In this document: one piece after another, positions 1-5,187 of the stretch
How the letters are laid out: each line of letters begins with the position of its first letter
Position numbering within the stretch: position 1 is the stretch's first letter
From: an uncultured Candidatus Saccharibacteria bacterium
GTDB taxonomy: Bacteria > Patescibacteria > Saccharimonadia > Saccharimonadales > CAMLKC01
Length of the DNA stretch: 16,498 nucleotides
Direction of reading: 5' to 3'
Assembly: GCA_946479025.1 (NCBI GenBank)
Contig: CAMLDM010000016.1
Span: forward strand, 1-16,498
Program-made: the position numbers and the translations under genes
The notes under the pieces: model-generated
Seen by the model: only the letters and a program-made list of their open reading frames with translations
What the model was told of the DNA's origin: nothing
The model's database searches: none

Positions 1-150
1 AAAAACCGCGAACTGTGGCCGATACATGAACGTATCCATGAACTTGTTGGGAATTTCGATAAGGTTACTTTTACGCACGTGCGTCGAGAATTCAACCAGT
101 TGGCTGACGGTATGGTTAATAAGATCCTCAACGCTCACGAGCAAGAATAG
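1..150 (+). CDS. RNase HI-like protein, C-terminal fragment (5' end outside window)
   Basis: The window opens inside this gene: the frame beginning at base 1 reads 49 codons to a TAG at 148-150. The fragment contains HVRREFNQLADGMVNKIL, which matches the last motif of the RNase HI / RVT_3 type fold (pattern HVxREfNxxADxLAN). The Asp of LAD (residue 36 of the fragment) is then the final metal-binding carboxylate. The family cleaves the RNA strand of RNA-DNA hybrids in the cytoplasm. The earlier catalytic Asp-Glu-Asp residues lie outside the window, so activity cannot be judged. The stop codon is 2 nt before the -10 box of rnpB, so the RNase P RNA promoter overlaps the 3' end of this gene. A short RVT_3 'reverse transcriptase-like' annotation would be equivalent. 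Confidence 0.8.
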   Translation, partial: KNRELWPIHERIHELVGNFDKVTFTHVRREFNQLADGMVNKILNAHEQE

Positions 151-152
151 GG

Positions 153-158
153 TATAAT
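153..158 (+). promoter_or_regulatory. -10 box of the rnpB promoter
   Basis: A perfect TATAAT lies 7 nt before the base predicted as the first nucleotide of RNase P RNA (166). No good -35 hexamer is seen 16-18 nt upstream. That upstream DNA is the coding end of the RNase H-like gene. Confidence 0.75.
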
Positions 159-165
159 GTAAAAA

Positions 166-580
166 GGCAGTTCGTTAGACGATCGCTTGGGCGTCTTTTG
201 GTCAAGCGAAGGCGGCCGTCGGTGACTTCATAAAAAGTACATAGTTATGTTCACCGACTATCGCTTATCAAAAGACGCCCAAGAGGAAAGTCCGGGCAGC
301 ATAGGACATGACAGTCGTTAACGACGACCGGAGGAAACTCTAGGGAAAGTGCCACAGAAACGATACCGCCTTCTTTTGGAGGTAAGGGTGAAAGGAGTGG
401 GGTAAGAGCCCACAGCGACGCATGGTGACATGCGGAGGAGGTAAACCCTGTCAGCTGCAAGGAGATCTACAATGAAGGACGGTCCGTCTTGTAGGTCGCT
501 ATCCGCTCGATCCCTTGGGCAACTGAGGGGCTAGATAGATGATCGTCCACGACAGAACCCGGCTTACCGACGGGCTGCCA
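166..580 (+). ncRNA. rnpB: RNase P RNA, bacterial type A-like
   Basis: This is the catalytic RNA that removes 5' leaders from tRNA precursors. Conserved region CR-I (GAGGAAAGTCCGGGC) is at 283-297 and CR-V (ACAGAACCCGGCTTA) at 552-566; these form the P4 core. GCCACAGAAA, GGTAAGGGTGAAA and GGTAAGAGCCCAC in between are standard RNase P blocks. The ends pair as P1: GGCAG 166-170 with CTGCC 575-579, plus CGT/ACG. The stem after P1/P2 is very long: 186-209 pairs with 261-283 with one bulged base, followed by 218-225/251-258 and a short terminal helix. This extended P3 accounts for most of the first 120 nt. A clear GGU motif for binding tRNA CCA is not obvious in the P15 loop near 465-500. The protein subunit gene rnpA is not in the window. 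Confidence 0.96.
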
Positions 581-615
581 ACTAAAAATACCGCTCAGCG
601 AGCGGTATTTTTAGT
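581..615. terminator. Bidirectional intrinsic terminator between rnpB and rplT
   Basis: A perfect 15-bp stem, 581-595 with 601-615, has a 5-nt CAGCG loop, a GC core (CCGCT/AGCGG) and A/T-rich arms. The arms supply U tracts on both strands, so it can end rnpB rightward and the infC-rpmI-rplT operon leftward. Confidence 0.9.
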
Positions 616-631
616 GTAAGGAGTGACGAAA

Positions 632-979
632 TTAAGCTTTTGTGGCGCTCTTTACGATCTGCTCAAAAGCTTTCGGCTCGTTTACAGCTAGCTCTGAAAG
701 GACTTTGCGGTCGAGCTCAATGTTTGCAGCCTTGAGGCTGGCGATAAGCTTACCGTAAGTAGTGCCGTTCTCGCGCGCAGCAGCGTTGATACGGGTGATC
801 CAAAGTCCGCGAAGATCACGCTTCTTGTTGCGGCGGTCGCGGTACGCGTACTGTAGCGCACGAATTACTGCTTGCTTAGCAAGACGGTAAGAGCGTGTGC
901 GATTGTGTTGCATACCCTTGGCTAATTTTAGAACTTTTTTGTGCTTTGCACGTGCGGTGACGCCTCGTTTTACTCGCAT
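632..979 (-). CDS. rplT: 50S ribosomal protein L20
   Basis: The 115-aa basic protein has the L20 signature throughout: an N-terminal [15 protein letters not shown] extension that threads into 23S rRNA, a central [10 protein letters not shown]...[16 protein letters not shown] helix region, and a globular C-terminal half. The length is normal for the family (about 115-120 aa). L20 is an early assembly protein of the large subunit. It is the last gene of infC-rpmI-rplT. Its ATG lies one base after the rpmI stop (TAG T ATG), and an AGGAG ribosome-binding site lies inside the 3' end of rpmI (986-990), so translation is probably coupled. In other bacteria L20 represses its own operon; no leader structure for that was identified here. 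Confidence 0.98.
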   Translation of the reverse strand: MRVKRGVTARAKHKKVLKLAKGMQHNRTRSYRLAKQAVIRALQYAYRDRRNKKRDLRGLWITRINAAARENGTTYGKLIASLKAANIELDRKVLSELAVNEPKAFEQIVKSATKA

Positions 980-980
980 A

Positions 981-1175
981 CTATACTCCTAGGGCTCGTT
1001 TAACGTTTTTAGCCATGCCTCCGGTAATAGTGGCAGTGGTGTTGATTGCGCGCTTACGGCTTTTGCTCTTTTTAGCGAGCATGTGACCGCCAAATGCGCG
1101 GCGGCGGGTCAGTTTACCTGTGTTGGTAAGCTTTACGCGCTTAGCGGTACCTTTGTGGGTCTTTAACTTTGGCAT
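981..1175 (-). CDS. rpmI: 50S ribosomal protein L35
   Basis: The 64-aa Lys/Arg-rich protein begins [17 protein letters not shown] and has the family's [14 protein letters not shown] segment. Full length is typical (about 64-66 aa). It is a large-subunit protein that binds 23S rRNA. Its ATG overlaps the infC stop by one base (TAATG), which suggests translation by re-initiation or coupling. It lies between infC and rplT, the standard order in bacteria. Confidence 0.98.
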   Translation of the reverse strand: MPKLKTHKGTAKRVKLTNTGKLTRRRAFGGHMLAKKSKSRKRAINTTATITGGMAKNVKRALGV

Positions 1176-1681
1176 TATTTACTCCTTACTACTATGCTCA
1201 GATTGCGACCAGCCATCTGAGGCTTTTGCTCTAGTATTGCATCGTCCTCTAGGAGCGCAATAATCTTGTCAATCATTTCGTACCCAAGTTCCTTGTGGGC
1301 CATTTCTCGCCCGCGGTAGAAAATCTGGATTCGTACCTTGTGTCCGGCTGCCAGGAAGCCTCGGATCTTGCGTAGCTTGATTTCGAGGTCGCCGGAACCG
1401 ATCTTGAGTCCGAAGCGCATTTGCTTCAACTCGCTCGCTTTGCTGCTCCTGCGGTTCTTCTGCGCTTCTTTCATTTTCTGGTATTGGTATTTACCCCAGT
1501 CCACGATCTTAGCTACAGGCGGCGTTGCATTCGGTGATATCTCAACGAGGTCGACACCCGCTTCCTCGGCCGCCTTGAGCGCATCGCTGCGACTCATGAT
1601 GCCGAGTTGCTCTCCATCTGAGCCGATGACTCGCAGTTCATTTGCTCGGATTGCCTCGTTGATACGAATTGATTGGTTGAT
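1175..1681 (-). CDS. infC: Translation initiation factor IF-3 with non-AUG start
   Basis: IF-3 binds the 30S subunit, checks initiator tRNA and start codon, and prevents early joining of the 50S subunit. From the first AUG (1597) only 140 aa are read and the N-domain is cut. Reading upstream in frame adds NQSIRINEAIRANELRVIGSDGEQLGI before MSRSDALKAAEEAG, which restores the normal IF-3 N-domain. There is no AUG, GUG or UUG in this stretch. An AGGAG site at 1689-1693 lies 7 nt before AUC (1681-1679) and 4 nt before AUA (1684-1682), so one of these is probably the start, giving about 168 aa. E. coli infC uses AUU, through which IF-3 limits its own synthesis; the same logic is likely here. VDLVEISPNATPPVAKIVDWGKYQYQ and GREMAHKELG are diagnostic. 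It is the first gene of the infC-rpmI-rplT operon. Confidence 0.95.
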   Translation of the reverse strand: MNQSIRINEAIRANELRVIGSDGEQLGIMSRSDALKAAEEAGVDLVEISPNATPPVAKIVDWGKYQYQKMKEAQKNRRSSKASELKQMRFGLKIGSGDLEIKLRKIRGFLAAGHKVRIQIFYRGREMAHKELGYEMIDKIIALLEDDAILEQKPQMAGRNLSIVVRSK

Positions 1682-1688
1682 TATTGAT

Positions 1689-1693
1689 CTCCT
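1689..1693 (-). promoter_or_regulatory. Ribosome-binding site that sets the infC start
   Basis: AGGAG on the minus strand is the only strong Shine-Dalgarno sequence near the N-terminus of IF-3. Its spacing of 7 nt to AUC (or 4 nt to AUA) supports a non-AUG start over the internal AUG at 1597. Confidence 0.7.
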
Positions 1694-1730
1694 ATAGAGT
1701 CTGCTAATTTTTGAGCGTTACTCGTTGACT

Positions 1731-1759
1731 ATTCTATCAGATACGCCACCGCTGTTCAA
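1731..1759 (-). promoter_or_regulatory. Promoter of the infC-rpmI-rplT operon
   Basis: On the minus strand, TTGAAC (1754-1759) and TAGAAT (1731-1736) are separated by exactly 17 nt, with an extended -10 TG one base before the hexamer. The expected transcript start is near 1724, about 43 nt before the infC start. The -35 overlaps the comM stop codon. Confidence 0.65.
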
Positions 1760-3276
1760 GTACTTTGTCGATATTGAAGCGCTTCGCTCACGTGGTGCGG
1801 CTCAATGTCGGGTGAGCTTTCTAGATCGGCGATAGTGCGGGCAACTTTGATAACTTTGAAGTAGCTGCGAGCGCTTAGGTTGAGCCGGTCCGTGGCGGTT
1901 TCGAGGAGCTGGCGAACGGCGGGGGAGAGTGCTAAGTACTTTTTGATCTCGGGATTTGTAAGGTGACTGTTGTTTTTTGTACTCGAATTATATCTGTTAA
2001 GCTGACAATCAGTCGCTTTATTTATCATGCTTACGGCTGATAAGTGTTGCTTTTTAGTCATCGAAGATTGGCTGAGAAGGGCGCTATTAGGTACTCGTGA
2101 TACGGATATCACCATGTCAATCCGATCAAGCATCGGACCGGAAAGCCGCTTTTGGTAGGCGAGTATCTGCGTCGAGCTACAACTGCATTCACGTGTCTCA
2201 TCCCCGTAGAATCCACAAGGGCAGGGGTTCATGGTGGCGACTAACATAAAATCTGCCGGATATGAGACGTGGCCACCGGCTCGGCTGATAGCAACGACTT
2301 TGTCTTCAAGTGGTTGACGGAGTGATTCCAGTGTTGATCGGGGATATTCAGGAATTTCATCGAGAAACAGTACCCCAAGGTGAGCAAGGCTGATTTCTCC
2401 CGGTTTTGGCCGGGTGCCACCACCGATAAGTGCCGTTCGACTTGCAGTGTGGTGAGGCGACCGGAAAGGTCGAGAGGTTATTACACCATCTATCGTCTCA
2501 CCGGCAAGGCTGTGAAGCTTGGTGACGGCAATCTGCTCTTCGGCAGAAAGAGGGGGGAGAAGGGCGGCGAGTGTTCTTGCGAGCATGGTTTTGCCTGCGC
2601 CAGGCGAGCCGGTAAAGAGGATGTTATGGTGGCCTGCGGCTGCAATGATCAATGCGCGCTTGGCTTGCTCCTGGCCGTGAATGTCATCAAGGCTAGGGGT
2701 GCTATCAGATACAGGCTTTGCCTCGCGCATCTTTTTGGGAGTGCGAGGCATGAGAAGCGACTCTTTCTTCAAGTGAAGGTATATGTCTTTGAGGGACCGT
2801 ACGCCAATAATATCGATACCGTCCACCAGGCTTGCTTGTTCGATATTTTCTTCGGGGAGGTACACGCTGGCAAAACCGGTCTTTTTTGCCACCTCTGCAA
2901 TAGTGATTGCGCCCTTTATCGGGCGTAACTTGCCGTCGAGGGCGAGCTCACCTGCGAATGCAGCGTTTTCCAGTTCTGATTGGCGTAGTTGGCCGCTACT
3001 AACGAGAATCGTCAGGGCGATCGGCAGGTCGTAGTGAGTGCCGTCTTTTGGCAGTTCTGCCGGTGCTAAGTTAATAGTGATCCGTTTTGCTGGATATTCC
3101 AAAAGAGAGTTCGTGATTGCACTCTTTACACGCTCCTTTGCCTCGTCGATTGCCTTATTGCCCATACCGACAATTTGGAGCGCTGGCAAACCTTTGGTTG
3201 TATCACTTTCCACTTCTATTAGATGGCCATCAAACCCAATAGGAGCCACCGAAAAAACTTTCGCAACCGCCGTCAT
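1756..3276 (-). CDS. comM: ComM/YifB family Mg-chelatase-like AAA+ ATPase
   Basis: The 506-aa protein carries the three family parts in order: an N-terminal ChlI domain (AKVFSVAPIGFDGHLIEVE through about residue 170), a central AAA+ Mg-chelatase domain, and the C-terminal Mg_chelatase_C helical domain. Walker A is GSPGAGKT (about 223-230) and Walker B is LFLDE (about 303-307). MNPCPCGFYG...ECSCS supplies the conserved Cys set (about 352, 354, 364, 366). ComM is a hexameric helicase that promotes branch migration during natural transformation; that role here is inferred from the family. The start was placed at MTAVAKVFS because homologs begin there. An upstream ATG at 3339 would add 21 residues but lies before the likely -10 box and almost touches ssrA. 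No strong ribosome-binding site is visible. Confidence 0.93.
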   Translation of the reverse strand: MTAVAKVFSVAPIGFDGHLIEVESDTTKGLPALQIVGMGNKAIDEAKERVKSAITNSLLEYPAKRITINLAPAELPKDGTHYDLPIALTILVSSGQLRQSELENAAFAGELALDGKLRPIKGAITIAEVAKKTGFASVYLPEENIEQASLVDGIDIIGVRSLKDIYLHLKKESLLMPRTPKKMREAKPVSDSTPSLDDIHGQEQAKRALIIAAAGHHNILFTGSPGAGKTMLARTLAALLPPLSAEEQIAVTKLHSLAGETIDGVITSRPFRSPHHTASRTALIGGGTRPKPGEISLAHLGVLFLDEIPEYPRSTLESLRQPLEDKVVAISRAGGHVSYPADFMLVATMNPCPCGFYGDETRECSCSSTQILAYQKRLSGPMLDRIDMVISVSRVPNSALLSQSSMTKKQHLSAVSMINKATDCQLNRYNSSTKNNSHLTNPEIKKYLALSPAVRQLLETATDRLNLSARSYFKVIKVARTIADLESSPDIEPHHVSEALQYRQST

Positions 3277-3318
3277 ATTGCTTGTAGTTAACCACAAGTG
3301 GAATTTGCCTGCAAATAA

Positions 3319-3328
3319 TGCTATAATA
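3319..3328. promoter_or_regulatory. Overlapping divergent -10 elements of ssrA (+) and comM (-)
   Basis: The plus strand has an extended -10, TGCTATAAT (3319-3327), before ssrA. The same bases read TATTAT on the minus strand (3323-3328), placed to start comM mRNA near 3315. The two polymerases would compete for one site. No convincing -35 was found for either direction. Confidence 0.55.
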
Positions 3329-3342
3329 AGCCTATTCATGTT

Positions 3343-3750
3343 GGGGCTGAATTTAGCTTTCGACGAAGGGAATTTAACAGATTATTTTGCGAGCCGCCTA
3401 TACACGTACGTATATTTTTAATTGCAACTAAACTTGCTAAGACAGTTAAGGCTGTTCCTGCAGTATTTGCGCAAGCATTTGCTCCAGCACGCCTTGCTGT
3501 CAACCTCGCCTAATTTAGACGGGCATCCTGCATTAGCAGGTGACATAGTGATGCGGGGTGTTATATATCATGTCACTTACTTTCGTTATGGTGCAGCGGC
3601 CTGGCGAAGGGAAATTTTACCGCGCGACGTTTTGGATATTTGTGTTTGTTTTCTAATTCGAAACGCCGTAAAGCTTTAAGACAAACTACGTTCGTAGACG
3701 AATAATCCGTTACCTTTTGGACCGGGGGGCAGTACCCCGCAGCTCCACCA
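3343..3750 (+). ncRNA. ssrA: Transfer-messenger RNA (tmRNA)
   Basis: tmRNA with SmpB frees stalled ribosomes and adds a degradation tag. The 5' end GGGGCTG (3343-3349) pairs with CAGCTCC (3740-3746) as the acceptor stem with one G-U pair, followed by A and encoded CCA. TTTCGACG near 3359-3366 is the conserved tmRNA D-arm block. GATTATT near 3380 pairs with AATAATC near 3705 as helix 2. Pseudoknot stems are visible: TATAC/GTATA before the tag, CCTGC-ATTA-GCAGG, and GTGACAT/ATGTCAC after it. The tag frame runs 3424-3513. The T-arm is CGGGG-GGCAGTA-CCCCG, so the 7-nt loop lacks the usual TTCRA. The molecule is one piece of about 408 nt. Confidence 0.95.
3424..3513 (+). other. tmRNA proteolysis-tag reading frame (29 codons)
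   Basis: The resume codon is taken as GCA at 3424, after an A/T-rich stretch that follows pseudoknot 1. The frame runs 29 sense codons to TAA at 3511-3513. The peptide begins ATKLAKTVKA and ends RLAVNLA. It is Ala-rich, ends with small hydrophobic residues as needed for ClpXP-type proteases, and is long compared with the 8-15 residue tags of many bacteria. The exact resume codon is inferred, not proven. Confidence 0.75.
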
Positions 3751-3759
3751 ATTTGAATG

Positions 3760-3788
3760 AAAAATCGTCCGCAAGTCGGGCGATTTTT
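3760..3788 (+). terminator. Intrinsic terminator of ssrA
   Basis: AAAAATCGTCC (3760-3770) pairs with GGGCGATTTTT (3778-3788) over 11 positions with one G-U pair. The stem ends in a run of five T, 10 nt downstream of the mature tmRNA 3' end. Confidence 0.85.
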
Positions 3789-3819
3789 GATATTTGCTGG
3801 CGGTTTTATCGGTAAAATA

Positions 3820-3848
3820 AAACAACCACCTGCGAGTAGTGGTTGTTT
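3820..3848. terminator. Second hairpin after ssrA, probable back-up terminator
   Basis: A perfect 10-bp stem, AAACAACCAC (3820-3829) with GTGGTTGTTT (3839-3848), has a 9-nt loop. The A/T-rich outer ends let it act on either strand, although the U tract is interrupted by G. Confidence 0.55.
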
Positions 3849-3982
3849 ATGTGGAGTTTTTGATTGCTGTTTATTTTTGGCTCCTGTACAATTTATTTAT
3901 TCAGAAGCTACCCCTATAATATGACGGCAAAGCGCTTGTGTCAACGCTATTTTCAAAAAAAGTTTCGGTAAAAAATACCACG

Positions 3983-3991
3983 TGTGGATAA
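3983..3991 (-). promoter_or_regulatory. Consensus DnaA-box match
   Basis: The minus strand reads TTATCCACA, a perfect 9-mer consensus. Another perfect copy occurs inside a coding region at 9089-9097, so chance occurrence is quite possible. No cluster of boxes or dnaA gene is present, so this is not called an origin. Confidence 0.3.
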
Positions 3992-4011
3992 CCTATTTTT
4001 CAGCCAGCTAT

Positions 4012-4059
4012 TTACACTTATGAAGGTACGAGTGACACATGTAAGACGTATAAGTGTAA
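4012..4059. repeat. 10-bp perfect inverted repeat
   Basis: TTACACTTAT (4012-4021) is the exact reverse complement of ATAAGTGTAA (4050-4059), separated by 28 nt. ACGAGTGA occurs inside the loop (4028-4035) and again at 4080-4087. Function is unknown; it could be a protein-binding site or part of an RNA fold. Confidence 0.55.
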
Positions 4060-4114
4060 CTAAGAATACTTTTCACAGCACGAGTGAATTTAAGTTAAAA
4101 CGAGTAGCAAATTA

Positions 4115-4135
4115 AAAGAGCCTATAAAGCTTTTT
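4115..4135 (+). terminator. Terminator-like hairpin in gene-poor region
   Basis: AAAGAGC (4115-4121) pairs with GCTTTTT (4129-4135) over 7 positions with one G-U pair and a 7-nt loop, ending in five T. It could end a short transcript starting near 3928 downstream of the TATAAT at 3915-3920, but the stem is weak. Confidence 0.3.
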
Positions 4136-4582
4136 GATTAGATGATGCGTTCGTAGGATTACACTGAATATTTTTGTGGACATACTTTTCATCGTGTATA
4201 GGCTTCAGTCTATGGGGCGAAATTTCGCACGGTATGTGTCTGTGTGGCGTCGTTCGAGTAAACGTGCGTGCGGAAAACCGAGCATAAAGGACGAACTCAA
4301 TTCTGCGGCCGAGTTAAACATGATGGCCGGCAAAAAACCTAGGCATGGCATGGATATGGATTTTAGGTACGTAAAATAGCCAAACGGAAGGCATGCAGAC
4401 GAGCTGGAGATTTTTTATGTGGCTACTATTGGATGTATTGTAATGCGGTTTGTATGTATGTCCGTGCGTAATTTCTTTATCTAGATGTAGCCCCTCAGTC
4501 TGGCGGCTATGGGTTTTGGCGGGCAGGCGCGTTGTTGGCTGGAATAGGGTTGGTCTGATCGTTTCACTAAATGGTTATTTTA

Positions 4583-4626
4583 ATTTTGTTGTTTATATGT
4601 CTACGTAGATATATAAACAACAAAAT
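4583..4626. repeat. Near-perfect 44-nt palindrome
   Basis: Positions 4583-4598 are the exact reverse complement of 4611-4626 (16 bp). After one G-T position, 4600-4609 (TCTACGTAGA) is itself a perfect palindrome. The resulting 20-bp hairpin has a 4-nt loop and is very A/T-rich. There is no flanking U tract on the plus strand. Confidence 0.85.
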
Positions 4627-4700
4627 AGATATAACACCTTGAAAAAATACAAAAACTGCGAATGATGTATTTAGGACTTCGGAAAAATGCCCGCAGATTA

Positions 4701-4729
4701 TTGACGCAACAACATGCTTGTGCTATTGT
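4701..4729 (+). promoter_or_regulatory. Promoter candidate without a known gene
   Basis: TTGACG (4701-4706) and TATTGT (4724-4729) are separated by exactly 17 nt, and TGC precedes the -10 (extended -10). The expected start is near 4736. No protein gene follows for about 450 nt, but a large hairpin does. Confidence 0.45.
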
Positions 4730-4931
4730 GACTATAAGCTTTTACAAAAACAAAAAAGCCAAAAACACATTGACAATTCAAAAAACTGGCCGCCAAAATT
4801 TGACGGAAAGTCGGTAACGACACGCCCTGCAAACACAAAAACATAATGGCCCAACACAAAAAGCCACGAACCTTTTTCGCAGTTACAGTGACGTTGCCGA
4901 TGCTCCGCCAAATTAATATAGGCGTAGAGCG

Positions 4932-5024
4932 CACATGCTTTGCAAGTACCGACGTGCCTAGTACAATCCCTGTTAACCTTTAGCAGTGAAACTACTAGGT
5001 ACGTCGCGGAAAGCGAAGAATGTG
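4932..5024 (+). other. Long imperfect hairpin, possible structured RNA
   Basis: 4950-4963 pairs with 4993-5006 over 14 positions with one G-U pair. Below it, 4932-4936/5020-5024 and 4937-4941/5010-5014 extend the stem with a 5-nt bulge and an internal loop. CTGTT/AGCAG may pair inside the loop. The G-U pair is compatible only with RNA from the plus strand. A tetraloop hairpin CCAGG-TTTT-CCTGG follows at 5036-5049 and a run of seven T at 5103-5109. No known RNA family was recognised. Confidence 0.4.
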
Positions 5025-5171
5025 AGAAAAGTGCCCCAGGTTTTCCTGGAGCGGTCAGTTGCTCGTAGTAGCAGACAGTCCATTGGCACACGCGCCTAAT
5101 AATTTTTTTACAGCGGTGCTTGTTGTGCTCGGACACTATTGTTTGCTACTCGGGCTCTCTTTTTAGTTTGG

Positions 5172-5180
5172 TGGTATAGT
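5172..5180 (+). promoter_or_regulatory. Extended -10 promoter of the 5188 membrane-protein gene
   Basis: TGGTATAGT (TGn plus hexamer 5175-5180) lies 7 nt before the ATG at 5188, the same distance that separates the rnpB -10 from its transcript start. The mRNA would therefore start at or one base before the ATG, that is, leaderless. No -35 is evident. Confidence 0.55.
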
Positions 5181-5187
5181 GGGAAAT

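Larger units (their letters stand above)
3851..5171. other. Gene-poor region of about 1.3 kb with many inverted repeats
   Basis: No reading frame here looks like a gene. The longest frames (4176-4379 plus; 4698-4934 and 4732-5136 minus) have no ribosome-binding site, no recognisable motif and odd composition (many Cys, Phe, Trp). No tRNA T-loop followed by an acceptor stem is visible. Contents that can be described are a TATAAT at 3915-3920, a DnaA-box match, a 10-bp inverted repeat, a short terminator-like hairpin, a 44-nt palindrome, a promoter-like pair at 4701-4729, an A/C-rich stretch at 4740-4870, and a large hairpin at 4932-5024. The plus strand of 4480-4560 is G-rich. This could be strain-specific remnant DNA or unknown RNA genes. 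Confidence 0.6.

Noticed and set aside
251..460. 69-codon minus-strand frame
   Set aside because: Lies wholly inside RNase P RNA, whose conserved blocks explain the sequence.
3277..3339. 21-residue N-terminal extension of ComM
   Set aside because: Homologs begin at about AKVFSVAPIG, and the upstream ATG would precede the likely transcript start. Not fully excluded.
3422..3679. 85-codon plus-strand frame inside ssrA
   Set aside because: Different frame from the tmRNA tag and covers pseudoknots; it is an artefact of the RNA gene.
4012..4106. Repeated ACGAGT (4028, 4080, 4100) as a CRISPR or iteron array
   Set aside because: Units are only 6-8 nt with irregular spacing of 52 and 20 nt.
4240..4290. 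Possible tRNA because of GTTCGAGTA
   Set aside because: No matching T-stem, anticodon arm or acceptor stem around it.
4176..4379. 67-codon plus-strand frame beginning with GTG
   Set aside because: No ribosome-binding site, no recognisable motif, and the start follows a T run. It may be a chance frame in gene-poor DNA.
4732..5136. 134-codon minus-strand frame (and an overlapping 78-codon one)
   Set aside because: Starts with GTG without a ribosome-binding site, very rich in Cys, Phe and His, and overlaps a hairpin that fits plus-strand RNA better. No homolog recognised.
3851..5171. Chromosome origin
   Set aside because: Only one perfect DnaA box, no box cluster, no dnaA or dnaN; gyrBA proximity alone is not enough.
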